A stretch of DNA of 64,000 nt from NCBI RefSeq assembly GCF_000389635.1, contig NC_021182.1:2542001-2606000 (forward strand). Reading direction: 5' to 3'. The translations under genes and the position numbers were made by a program. Positions within the stretch are counted from its first letter, which is position 1, and every line of letters starts with the position of its first letter. The stretch comes from Clostridium pasteurianum BC1. GTDB lineage: Bacteria; Bacillota; Clostridia; Clostridiales; Clostridiaceae. Under the pieces are notes generated by a model, which saw nothing but the letters and a program-made list of their open reading frames with translations, made no database searches and was not told the DNA's origin. Shown here piece after piece: positions 35,787 through 43,444 of this stretch.

Positions 35787-36068
35787 ATGAATTATGCAAC
35801 TATTGGATTACTTTGCACTGTTACAGGTGCTATAGTAGGTATTTTAAGTGTTTTTAACTATATGAAAAAGGGGGTGCAAGAGGATGCTTCTTGTAACACT
35901 AGGCTAGAAACTAAACTAGACTATATTGGAAAAGATGTAAGCGACATAAAGCTAGATTTTAGGTCACAGGCCACAAAAATTAGTCTTATTGAAGAAAGAG
36001 TTACCAGAGTTGAAGAAAGCGCAAAATCAGCCCACAAAAGGCTTGATGGAATAGAAAGGGAGGAATAA
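35787..36068 (+). CDS. XhlA-like membrane/coiled-coil lysis accessory protein
   Basis: A 93-residue protein with CAGGAGGTG before the ATG. It has an N-terminal membrane helix (residues ~4-24) and then a charged coiled coil (TRLETKLDYIGKDVSDIKLD, then RVTRVEESAKSAHKRLDGIE). This resembles the XhlA family, although in XhlA the membrane helix is C-terminal. It lies directly before the endolysin. Confidence 0.65.
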   Translation: MNYATIGLLCTVTGAIVGILSVFNYMKKGVQEDASCNTRLETKLDYIGKDVSDIKLDFRSQATKISLIEERVTRVEESAKSAHKRLDGIEREE

Positions 36069-36073
36069 TTATT

Positions 36074-37039
36074 ATGGGATTTAAAGGAATAGATATTTAT
36101 TCAGGAACACTTATTACAGACTGGAATGCAATCAAAAATGCTGGGGTGGAGGCAGTTTATATTAAGGCCACCGAAGGATTAACTTATGTAAATACTTTAA
36201 CGGATACATTTTATAAGGCTGCTAAAGCTTTAGGTTTAAAGGTAGGATTTTACCACTTTGCAGCTAGGAATATACCAGCACAAGAATATCAACATTTTAT
36301 TGATACCATCAGCAAATATCATCAGGATTTAAAGCCAGTATTGGACTATGAGGTAGCTAATCCAGATATGAGTTTTGTAGCACAGTTTATGGCTCTTAAT
36401 GCTAATTTATTGCTATATGCCGCTCACAATGTAGCAGATCAATCAAATTTACCTAAAAACAAGATATGGATTGCAGAACCAGGAGCCAATTCAAACAATA
36501 CAAAAGGATATGCAGGGCTTCAACATAGTTGGACTGGAAGAATACCTGGAATGACAGGAGATGTAGACGTAGACCTATTTAGTTCAGATGTGCTAATAGA
36601 TTCTAACAATGTAGTTTTGACAGCTTCAGCAATAACGCAACCAGTACAGCAAGGTGATCCATCAGTAAGAATTATTCAATTGCAGCTTAATACATTGCTG
36701 AAAAAGGGATTGATAGTAGATAGTTTTAACGGTCCAGTAACAACTGCAGCTATAAAAGAATTTCAAGGCATTATGGGACTTGCGCAGGATGGAATCTGGG
36801 GGACAAAGACAGCCGGAGCAGTAGGAGATATTTATTCAAGGCCAGTAGATGGAGTACCATATCCGCATTATGAATATGCAACTAGATATATTCAAATGCG
36901 TGTAGGTGCTACAATAGATGGAACTTTCGACAATGGAACTAAGGTAGCAGTTCAGAATTGGCAGGCAAGGCATGGGCTTGTAGCTGATGGAGTAGTTGGA
37001 GCTGTAACCTGGTCAAAAATGTTAGATGAAAATGTATAG
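36074..37039 (+). CDS. endolysin: GH25 lysozyme with two peptidoglycan-binding domains
   Basis: A 321-residue protein. Residues 1-185 form a GH25 domain: KGIDIYSGTLITDWNAIK, VYIKATEGLTYV, VGFYHFAARN and the catalytic PVLDYEVANPD (D-x-E). Two PG_binding_1 domains follow, near residues 195-255 (VRIIQLQLNTLLKKG, VTTAAIKEFQ) and 265-320 (RYIQMRVGA, KVAVQNWQARHGL, TWSKML). It hydrolyses peptidoglycan for host lysis. No signal peptide is visible, so export depends on the holin. Confidence 0.93.
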   Translation: MGFKGIDIYSGTLITDWNAIKNAGVEAVYIKATEGLTYVNTLTDTFYKAAKALGLKVGFYHFAARNIPAQEYQHFIDTISKYHQDLKPVLDYEVANPDMSFVAQFMALNANLLLYAAHNVADQSNLPKNKIWIAEPGANSNNTKGYAGLQHSWTGRIPGMTGDVDVDLFSSDVLIDSNNVVLTASAITQPVQQGDPSVRIIQLQLNTLLKKGLIVDSFNGPVTTAAIKEFQGIMGLAQDGIWGTKTAGAVGDIYSRPVDGVPYPHYEYATRYIQMRVGATIDGTFDNGTKVAVQNWQARHGLVADGVVGAVTWSKMLDENV

Positions 37040-37069
37040 AGCTTAGATAATCTAGGCTCTTTTTTAATT
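37038..37069 (+). terminator. rho-independent terminator after endolysin
   Basis: AGAGCTTAGAT / ATCTAGGCTCT stem and TTTTTT. It separates endolysin from holin transcription. Confidence 0.7.
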
Positions 37070-37092
37070 TAAAAATATTGGAGGAATGAGAA

Positions 37093-37359
37093 ATGGAATT
37101 AACAATAAATAATTTAGAAAAATGTTTTTATGAAGCTAGTCAACAAGATAAAAAATATGTAGGTGTAAAAATTCAAATGCAAGGTTTTCCAAAGCCAGAG
37201 ATTATTATTAATGAGAATGAGAATTTTGATAGTAAATTTGCTTATTATAAAAAAGCCTATAATGATGATCTAACTTTAAAAACCTTTAATGGTATCAAAA
37301 TAACAGGATTCACTTCTGGTGATTCATTTGAAGAAATAGAAAAAGATTTAGTTAAATAA
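37093..37359 (+). CDS. small hypothetical lysis-region protein
   Basis: An 88-residue protein with TTGGAGG before the ATG. It is soluble and acidic (ITNLEKCFYEASQQDK-like start; then FPKPEIIINENENFDSKF). It sits two genes into the lysis module with no recognised family. Function unknown. Confidence 0.5.
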   Translation: MELTINNLEKCFYEASQQDKKYVGVKIQMQGFPKPEIIINENENFDSKFAYYKKAYNDDLTLKTFNGIKITGFTSGDSFEEIEKDLVK

Positions 37360-37375
37360 ATTGGAGGAATGTAAA

Positions 37376-37756
37376 ATGTTAAGTCAAACAGTTATAAATG
37401 AAATAATAATCCCAATCATAGGCGCTGGGGTTGCCACTATCTTAGAGATAGGAAGAAGACAAGTAAAAGCTTTCCTGGATTCTAAGCAAGATTTAATTAA
37501 CAAACAGAAAGAAGCCATTAAGCAGACTATGGGTATAGAACTTTACAATAAAGATGTAGCTATAATAAAAAATGCAGTTAAGACAGTAGAGCAGTTAGGC
37601 AGAGAATTCAACTGGGCAGGTGCTCTTAAACATACTAAAGTATTAGAACTCATTAAAAACAAGACAGGCCTTTCAGATGATGAAATATTTAATATAATTA
37701 AAGGTACTGTTTTGGAAGTTAATTCCTTGAAAAGTAATAGTATAATACAAAAATAA
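37376..37756 (+). CDS. LLH-type phage holin
   Basis: A 126-residue protein; ATG 37376 follows TTGGAGG, and an in-frame TTG at 37361 is less likely. One N-terminal membrane helix (INEIIIPIIGAGVATILEI), a Lys-rich cytoplasmic part (RRQVKAFLDSKQDLINKQKE), then a helical tail (AIIKNAVKTVEQLGREFNW, LIKNKTGLSDDEIF) match the LLH family. It makes the membrane lesion that lets endolysin out. Confidence 0.85.
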   Translation: MLSQTVINEIIIPIIGAGVATILEIGRRQVKAFLDSKQDLINKQKEAIKQTMGIELYNKDVAIIKNAVKTVEQLGREFNWAGALKHTKVLELIKNKTGLSDDEIFNIIKGTVLEVNSLKSNSIIQK

Positions 37757-37807
37757 TTAGGCATAATAATATTGTCTATACCAATGAATGATTCTTAATA
37801 CAGGATA

Positions 37808-37851
37808 AAGCCTAGGATTAGCGTAAAAACTAGTTCTAGGCTTTATTTTTA
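37808..37851 (+). terminator. strong terminator closing the lysis operon
   Basis: AAGCCTAG (37808-37815) and CTAGGCTT (37836-37843) arms, then TATTTTT. Confidence 0.8.
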
Positions 37852-37896
37852 AATTTTAAGTCGTACTATGAATAAGAATGTGCATTAATTTCTAAA

Positions 37897-38061
37897 TCAC
37901 ATTTTCCCTATCCATATAATAAGTAAGATAAAAAATACAATTTCAATAATAATAAAAATAATAGCAATAATCTTTAATAGTTTCTTTTTCGTTACAAAAC
38001 CTATTACTAATAATATTATTGATATTAAGAAAATCAATAATAAAATGCTTGTAAGTGCCAT
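37897..38061 (-). CDS. small two-helix membrane protein
   Basis: A 54-residue minus-strand frame starting at 38061 with GGGAGA upstream. The peptide is almost all hydrophobic: a first helix TSILLLIFLISIILLVIGFV, a KKK turn, and a second helix of I/F/V/L residues ending IWIGKM. Such peptides in prophage ends can be superinfection-exclusion proteins, toxins or small holin-like proteins. None of these can be shown here. Confidence 0.5.
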   Translation of the reverse strand: MALTSILLLIFLISIILLVIGFVTKKKLLKIIAIIFIIIEIVFFILLIIWIGKM

Positions 38062-38294
38062 AATATAATCTCCCATCTTTATTTCTATGAATTGATACGT
38101 ATTATCTTACTACTAATACATATTAATTTACACAAACTATTGTACCTTGGATTAAGCAGTATTTCCAGATTTTATTAGTACAAAATAAAAAAGATGCACC
38201 GCAATAAGGGGCACATCTAAAATAGTATTTTAATATCCCATATGGGAGAGATAAAATATAGTCTAATTAATTTTAAAGGAGATGATACACTACC

Positions 38295-38612
38295 ATTATA
38301 TGTACAAGCAGTAAAAAGGTACACGTATAAATATTGTGTACCTTTCAATATTTTATAAATGAGATTCCATGGAGAATTCTCATTGTAGTTAAATTGTCGA
38401 CAGATATTTGAAATGTATTAAATAATAAGAAAGCAGATGCAAAGATATTTCACCGTTACATCTGCTTTCTTATTTGTGTGGTTTTTTAAATAAGGATATC
38501 TTTGTATTTATAATAATAATATTTTGATAATAATATTTCAATAGTAATATTTGCCATAACGATATAATCTATACATACTTAAAATAGATGTAGCTCTAAG
38601 AACTACATCTAA
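38295..38612. repeat. hairpin-rich non-coding cassette, copy A
   Basis: About 315 bases nearly identical to 40433-40741. In order it holds a hairpin with GGTACAC/GTGTACC arms, a hairpin with AATGAGA/TCTCATT arms, a hairpin with AGCAGATG/CATCTGCT arms, an AT-rich part, and an AGATGTAG/CTACATCT hairpin. No reading frame is shared. A similar small hairpin (AGATGCACC...GGGGCACATCT) lies just before it at ~38192. The gap 38062-38824 (763 bases) contains no other gene. Confidence 0.75.
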
Positions 38613-38683
38613 AATGAAATTGGATCTTGAATAATGAACACTTATAATTATATACAGAAGTTAGAATTTTATTCAAGTAAAAA

Positions 38684-38710
38684 GGAGTAGCTTATATAGT
38701 TACTCCTTTT
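38684..38710 (+). repeat. orphan copy of the 27-base terminator found after the HEPN-like gene
   Basis: The 27 bases starting GGAGTAGCTTATATAGTTAC are identical to 41842-41868, where they contain the stop codon and terminator of the HEPN-like gene. Here no gene precedes them, suggesting that a gene was deleted between cassette A and its terminator. Confidence 0.65.
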
Positions 38711-38824
38711 ACCATTATCTAAATTTTTACTATTGGTGTAAATGTATGCAATTAAACGAAATGTCTTTTGTTTAAGCTCTCCTATGGTAAAATCTACTTA
38801 TATATCTACTAGGAGGAAAAATAA

Positions 38825-39238
38825 ATGGCAGCAATAAGGTGCAAACAATGTATATATAAAAATAGACAAGGGAATGAAGAACCATGCGTAAATTGTAATG
38901 AAATTATAGATTTTAAGAATGTTAAATGTGTAACTAATTATTTTAAACTAGCAGATAATGATGATAGCGTTGATGTTATAAATAAATCTAAAGAAAGATT
39001 ACGAGAAAGATTATCAATTATAGAACCTATAGCATCAAAAGTATTTAGTAAATTTACTGTTACTGATAAAGACAATATTATTCTATCTGCTTTTATAGTT
39101 AATAGACATAATGAAGTGATATTTTATCAATTAACAGAGAAAGACAAGGAATTAATAGAGAATAGGTTTTTATTAGATAAATCCTTATTTAAAGAATTTA
39201 AAGATTTTTATGACAAGAATATTAAAGAAAAGGAGTAG
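38825..39238 (+). CDS. Cys-rich hypothetical protein of the prophage cargo zone
   Basis: A 137-residue protein with AGGAGG before the ATG. The N-terminal 35 residues have a zinc-type pattern (RCKQCIYK, then PCVNCNE and KCVTNYF). The rest is helical and charged (INKSKERLRERLSII, YDKNIKEKE). Not recognised. Its stop lies in GGAGTAG, as in the HEPN-like gene and the orphan terminator, so the 3' ends of these units are shared. Confidence 0.5.
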   Translation: MAAIRCKQCIYKNRQGNEEPCVNCNEIIDFKNVKCVTNYFKLADNDDSVDVINKSKERLRERLSIIEPIASKVFSKFTVTDKDNIILSAFIVNRHNEVIFYQLTEKDKELIENRFLLDKSLFKEFKDFYDKNIKEKE

Positions 39239-39399
39239 TTTGATTGGAGGGCACATCTTTTAGATGGAGTTTGATTATGAAAATTAATGTAAAAAATCAT
39301 AAGTAATTATACTATTAGTATTTTGTTTTTTCAATATTAAATTGTGAGGAGATTAAATAATCATTTTCAATGCATTAATGTTATTGAGGATTAATTTTA

Positions 39400-39566
39400 T
39401 GGATATAAGCCATAATTATAATATATGCATGCAGAAAACAGTAGAAAGGTACACATTATTTGCGTACCTTTCTTTGGCTGGTAAACTTAGAAAAACTTTA
39501 TAATGAGGTTTAATGAAAAAAGTTTCATTATAGGTATATTATTTACAGATATTTTTAATTTATGCA
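39400..39566. repeat. divergent third copy (C) of the hairpin cassette
   Basis: It has the same order of elements as copies A and B but lower identity: a GGTAC...GTACC hairpin (39445-39475) and an AATGA...TCATT hairpin. It lies in the gene-free stretch 39239-39689, followed by the shared 78-base repeat at 39572. Confidence 0.5.
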
Positions 39567-39571
39567 ATACT

Positions 39572-39649
39572 AAAAAAGATGCAGCCATAAGACCACACCT
39601 TTTGAGAGAAAGTTGAATAATGAAAAATTTATTTATATTATTGACATAT
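39572..39649. repeat. 78-base direct repeat, copy 1 (promoter-like)
   Basis: Matches 40817-40894 with three differences. Its 3' end reads TATTATTGACATAT, containing TTGACA, so it could be an upstream promoter element copied with the cassettes. Confidence 0.65.
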
Positions 39650-39689
39650 TTTAATTGTTTATACATATAACTTTATTTTTAAATATTTA

Positions 39690-39989
39690 TTACTTTGCTT
39701 GAAGCTCATTTGTTGATTTTTCATAGGAACTAGATAGTTGTTGCACTGGTGCATTATATGGTTGTGCCCAGCCATTCTTTATAACAAGATCTGTGAGTAT
39801 AGAGTGCCCAGTAATAATCTGACCTAAACTAGATGAATACATTGCCCTTAATTCTGGAGTTGAGCTTGTTAGGGCTGCATTAAGATACATATTTGCAGAA
39901 GCTGTTGCAGAAGCAAGCATGCTATTAGTTATAACTTCATCATTTATTGATGAAGTTTTTCTTGTAATATTCTCTAATAATGATGGCAT
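39690..39989 (-). CDS. CotF-like spore coat protein
   Basis: A 99-residue minus-strand protein with AAGGAGG upstream of 39989. It resembles the CotF family: ATASANMYLNAALTSSTPEL, then RAMYSSSLGQIITGH, then TDLVIKNGWAQPYNAP. The TPELR...Y...L and WAQPY elements are the recognisable parts. It would be placed in the spore coat late in sporulation. It forms a two-gene operon with the next gene upstream, one base apart, inside the prophage. Confidence 0.8.
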   Translation of the reverse strand: MPSLLENITRKTSSINDEVITNSMLASATASANMYLNAALTSSTPELRAMYSSSLGQIITGHSILTDLVIKNGWAQPYNAPVQQLSSSYEKSTNELQAK

Positions 39990-39990
39990 A

Positions 39991-40209
39991 TTATTGTACC
40001 TCCTTAGTTTCTATTACATGATTTTCGTTAATAAACTGTTGTATACCCTTTATTCTACCCTCAGCAGCTAATATTCCAGTATCAGCCTGTTTTTTTATTT
40101 CCTCATCAGTAATAAGAGCTTTCATAGCTTTCGCTACTGCTAAACCATCTTTCTCCATTGTTAATACGCCTGTTAAAGACAAAACCTCTGCTTCAGAAAG
40201 TTTTCTCAT
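39991..40209 (-). CDS. small CotF-operon partner, spore coat-associated
   Basis: A 72-residue minus-strand protein with TGGAGG upstream of 40209. It reads LSEAEVLSLTGVLTMEKDGL, then AVAKAMKALITDEEI, then AAEGRIKGIQQFINEN. Short proteins like this accompany CotF-like genes in Clostridium. A CATACT box about 40 bases upstream could be part of a mother-cell sigma (SigE/SigK) promoter, but this is only a guess. Confidence 0.7.
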   Translation of the reverse strand: MRKLSEAEVLSLTGVLTMEKDGLAVAKAMKALITDEEIKKQADTGILAAEGRIKGIQQFINENHVIETKEVQ

Positions 40210-40432
40210 GTTTATACCTCCATTAAATTTATTTCAGTATGTATTATTTGTAATTGAATTTTTATTAAACATGCAAATTATTCCTTTATGATTATTAGAA
40301 TATCTATATAAACTATTCAATACACTGTAAAAAGATGCACCACAAGGGCACATCATGGAGTGATATTTGTGAAAATTAATAAGCAGTATTCTACTTAAAG
40401 GGGATTATGGCAAGATATATTTTACACTATAT

Positions 40433-40741
40433 ATTATATGTACAAGCAGTAAAAAGGTACATATATAAGTATTGTGTACCTTTCAATATTTTATAAATGA
40501 GATTTCATGGAGAATTCTCATTGTAGTTAAATTGTCGACAGATACTTGAAATGTACTCAACAATAAAAAACAGATGCAAAGATATTTCATCGTTACATCT
40601 GCTTTTTTACTTGTGTGGTTTTTAAATAAGAGCATCTTTGTATTTATAATAATACTTTGATAATAATATTTGAATAGGTAATATTTGCCACAACAATATA
40701 AGCTATACATAAAAAATAGATGCACTTCTAAGGTACATCTT
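40433..40741. repeat. hairpin-rich non-coding cassette, copy B
   Basis: About 310 bases, direct repeat of 38295-38612 at roughly 90% identity by eye, with the same series of hairpins. An AGATGCACC/GGGCACATC hairpin lies just before (40330). The stretch 40210-41005 (796 bases) otherwise has the coat operon promoter region and the leader of the HEPN-like gene. Confidence 0.75.
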
Positions 40742-40816
40742 AAATAGATAGTTGTGGAGTGTTAAACCACAATATTATTATACTGTAAATGTTTTCAAAT
40801 TTCAATTGTCTTACAT

Positions 40817-40894
40817 AAAAAAGATGTAGCCCTAAGACCACACCTTTTGAGATAAAGTTGAATAATGAAAAATTTATTTATATTATTGACATAT
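40817..40894. repeat. 78-base direct repeat, copy 2
   Basis: Near-identical to 39572-39649. It lies about 110 bases upstream of the HEPN-like gene and ends with the same TTGACA-containing sequence. Confidence 0.65.
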
Positions 40895-41005
40895 GTTAGA
40901 GTTTTATTCATTTATAAATAATTTAAATTCTCTACTGTAAAATGGAGGATTTTTTTGTTTTTTGTAGAAATGAGTAAAAATATAAATATGAAAGAAGGGG
41001 ATTAT

Positions 41006-41848
41006 ATGAAATATTACTCAGAACGTAATGGTTTATTAGATAATGGATACAATATGGATTTAAATACTTTGAGAGAATATTTTTATAAAATATACAAGTA
41101 CTTTAATGATAAGCATTGTTTTGATGTTGCAGAAAAAGGGGTATGGAAAAAATTATCGAGATGGGAAGAAGAAGAAAAACAGATAATATCTCCATTAATG
41201 AACCCATCTCCGGAAATATTTTTTCTCAACGCATTGCATAGTTCTGACATATATCCTATATATCAATATTATGAATACTATACAGAAGACCAGCTTTTTA
41301 CAGTTATTGAAATTTTGTATGATAAAATTGCAGAATATGATTATGAGCATCAAATATTAAAAACTGATGTAAAAAAAATGTTTGTAGAACAAATAAATAA
41401 TATACTCAAATTTTACTCGGATGGATACTATTTAGAACAAAATAGTGGAACTATAACTGTAAATGTTAACAGTCCAATAAAAAATATGTTTTCAGAAGAT
41501 TTAGCTACTGTTTTACCTGATGATGTAATGAGTAAAATGAAGGCCGCAATAAAGTTATATTACAGATTTGATTCGACTAAAGAATTTAAGAGAAAAGGGA
41601 TTAGTACATTAGCTGATATATTGGAACCACTTCGTAAACAATTGAAAAGTATTTTGAATAGTGAATATGAAGTTAATAAAGATGATCATGATAAGCTTAT
41701 TTTTGAAATTGTTAATAATTTTGATATTAGGCATAATAATTTAAAACAAAATAAAAATTATGATAGCGATATATGGTATGATTGGATGATGCAATATTAC
41801 AGTAGTGTAATAATAACATATTATAAATTGATAAAGGAAACGGAGTAG
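41006..41848 (+). CDS. HEPN-like / abortive-infection-type protein
   Basis: A 280-residue protein; ATG 41006 follows GAAGGGGA. The N-terminal half is rich in aromatic and acidic residues, as in several Abi-type proteins. A middle segment reads SGTITVNVNSP, and the C-terminal helical part contains VNNFDIRHNNLKQ, resembling the R-x4-6-H signature region of HEPN domains. HEPN proteins are often RNases in phage defence. As a late-placed prophage gene with its own leader and terminator, it may exclude other phages. The family assignment is tentative. Confidence 0.5.
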   Translation: MKYYSERNGLLDNGYNMDLNTLREYFYKIYKYFNDKHCFDVAEKGVWKKLSRWEEEEKQIISPLMNPSPEIFFLNALHSSDIYPIYQYYEYYTEDQLFTVIEILYDKIAEYDYEHQILKTDVKKMFVEQINNILKFYSDGYYLEQNSGTITVNVNSPIKNMFSEDLATVLPDDVMSKMKAAIKLYYRFDSTKEFKRKGISTLADILEPLRKQLKSILNSEYEVNKDDHDKLIFEIVNNFDIRHNNLKQNKNYDSDIWYDWMMQYYSSVIITYYKLIKETE

Positions 41849-41870
41849 CTTATATAGTTACTCCTTTTTA
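41842..41870 (+). terminator. terminator of the HEPN-like gene
   Basis: GGAGTA/TACTCC stem then TTTTTA. It includes the stop codon of the HEPN-like gene and also serves the convergent XRE gene. An identical 27-mer lies at 38684. Confidence 0.75.
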
Positions 41871-41887
41871 TAATGTAGAAATAAAAT

Positions 41888-42337
41888 TTATTTGTGCAAG
41901 ATTTCCATATACTCTTCAATAACTTTTATATACTTAATTGAAGGAACTTGTTTTTCATTTTCCCAATATCTAATTGTACATTCATTGGCTCCAAGTTTAT
42001 CAGCCAAATCTTTCTTAGTATCTCCGTGATAGTGTCTAGCCTTCTTTAGTTTATCTGTGAAATTATCTTCAGGCATATCTTCAAAATATCCTAAATATGC
42101 AATAGGTTTGTCCAAAGTCTTTGATAACTTTTTTAATACTTTGAAATTTGTTTTAAATGTTCCTGATTCTAAAGCAGTAATATAATTGTAACTAATTCCT
42201 GACAGTGAAGATAGTTCTTTTAAAGATAAATTTTTTTCTATTCTCGATTTTTTAATTCTGTATGCTGCAGAATGAGTTTCTACATATATATAATTATTTT
42301 TATAATCTAATTGCTTTTTTATTAGGAACTTGTCCAA
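41888..42337 (-). CDS. XRE-family regulator with two helix-turn-helix domains at the prophage end
   Basis: A 149-codon minus-strand frame. The first HTH spans ~residues 27-80 (RIEKNLSLKELSSLSGISYN, then ITALESGTFKTNF) and the second ~residues 97-140 (ARHYHGDTKKDLADKLGANE, then TIRYWENEKQVPS). The only usable start is TTG 42337, with no ribosome site, but it lies 10 bases after the stop of the truncated comM on the same strand, so translation may depend on reinitiation. The 5' end touches the attachment site, so the excised phage may have a different start. It probably controls phage or cargo genes. Confidence 0.75.
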   Translation of the reverse strand: MDKFLIKKQLDYKNNYIYVETHSAAYRIKKSRIEKNLSLKELSSLSGISYNYITALESGTFKTNFKVLKKLSKTLDKPIAYLGYFEDMPEDNFTDKLKKARHYHGDTKKDLADKLGANECTIRYWENEKQVPSIKYIKVIEEYMEILHK

Positions 42338-42362
42338 GGTATTATCGTCACGGACAAGGATT
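42325..42362. other. right prophage attachment junction in comM
   Basis: The comM coding sequence is intact up to AATCCTTGTCCGTG (minus strand), which encodes NPCP, and then changes to phage sequence with a stop. A dyad ACTTGTCC...GGACAAGG flanks the junction (phage arm 42329-42335, host arm 42352-42359), as at the sites of large serine recombinases. The left junction and integrase are outside the window. Confidence 0.65.
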
Positions 42363-43394
42363 TAGAGAGCCGATTAACATGAAGTTGCAGGGATAGGTTA
42401 CATTTCCTGTAGCTTTTGAGATCTTTATAATTCTATCTTCTAAAGGCTGCCTCAGTACCTCTAACACTGATTTCTTAAATTCTAAAATCTCATCTAAAAA
42501 TAGCACGCCGTTATGTGCTAGTGAAATTTCACCAGGAATGAGTTTTGCGCCACCTCCCACTAAAGCTATTTGAGAACTTGTATGATGTGGGTTTCTAAAG
42601 GGTCTTTTAAATATTAAATTATTATCTTCAAGCTTTCCGGATACGCTGTATATTTGAGTTACCTCTAGGGATTCATCGTAATTTAGAGGAGGAAGAATAC
42701 TTGGGAGTCTTTTAGCTAACATTGTTTTTCCTGACCCAGGAGGACCAAAAAGTATCATATTATGCCCACCTGAAGCAGCTACTTCAATAGCTCTTTTAGA
42801 ACTTTCCTGACCTATTATATCATTAAAATCTAATGTAGAATCATTAGGTGTAGGAATTTCTTCATATTTAAAGGGCAATAAATCTTTATATTTAAAATAA
42901 TCTACCACTTGGGATAGATTACTAAATGGAAAGACGGAACAATTTTTAACCATACAGCATTCTTTAGCATTATCAGTTGGAATTACAATCTTATTAAGCC
43001 CTTCTCTAACTCCTTTTATTGCAATGGGTAGTGCACCTTTAATTTTTTTTAAGGAGCCATTTAAAGACAGTTCTCCTATTATAATATATTTATCTATGGA
43101 ATCCATATTTATTTGATGAGTTGCTGCTAAAATTCCAATAGCTATAGGTAAATCAAATAAAGCTCCTTCTTTTTTTAAATCTGCAGGTGCTAAATTTATT
43201 GTTATCCTATTTATTGGGAAATTAAAGCCTGAATTTATTATGGCAGATCGTACTCTTTCTTTAGATTCTTTTACGGATATATCAGCAAGCCCTACTATAT
43301 TAAAAGCAGGCAGCCCTTTTGATATGTCAACTTCAACATTAACTGTAATACCTTCTATACCGGTAAATGTGGCTGCATTTATTTGTAATGCCAT
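42348..43394 (-). pseudogene. comM: comM/yifB (Mg-chelatase-like AAA+ helicase), split by the prophage
   Basis: The N-terminal 348 codons, starting at 43394 after AGAGGTG. It has the ChlI-type N-terminal domain ([20 protein letters not shown], then [20 protein letters not shown]) and the AAA+ Walker [16 protein letters not shown] near residue 220. Walker [12 protein letters not shown] and the sensor run up to [11 protein letters not shown] follow. The family (about 500 residues) continues with CG-x-YGD and a C-terminal domain, missing here. ComM is a branch-migration helicase in natural transformation. The remainder should lie left of the prophage. Confidence 0.92.
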
Positions 43395-43444
43395 GTAATC
43401 ACCTCTTAGATTTAAGTATTGACAGTTTTTTATAAATATAAGCA

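Noticed and set aside
39401-39505. A 34-codon frame with GAGGA upstream in cassette copy C
   Set aside because: It covers the hairpin that is conserved as structure in copies A and B, where no matching frame exists.
38190-41870. CRISPR array as explanation of the repeats at the prophage end
   Set aside because: Repeat units are long (78 and ~310 bases), few, unevenly spaced and internally structured; there are no regular spacers or cas genes.
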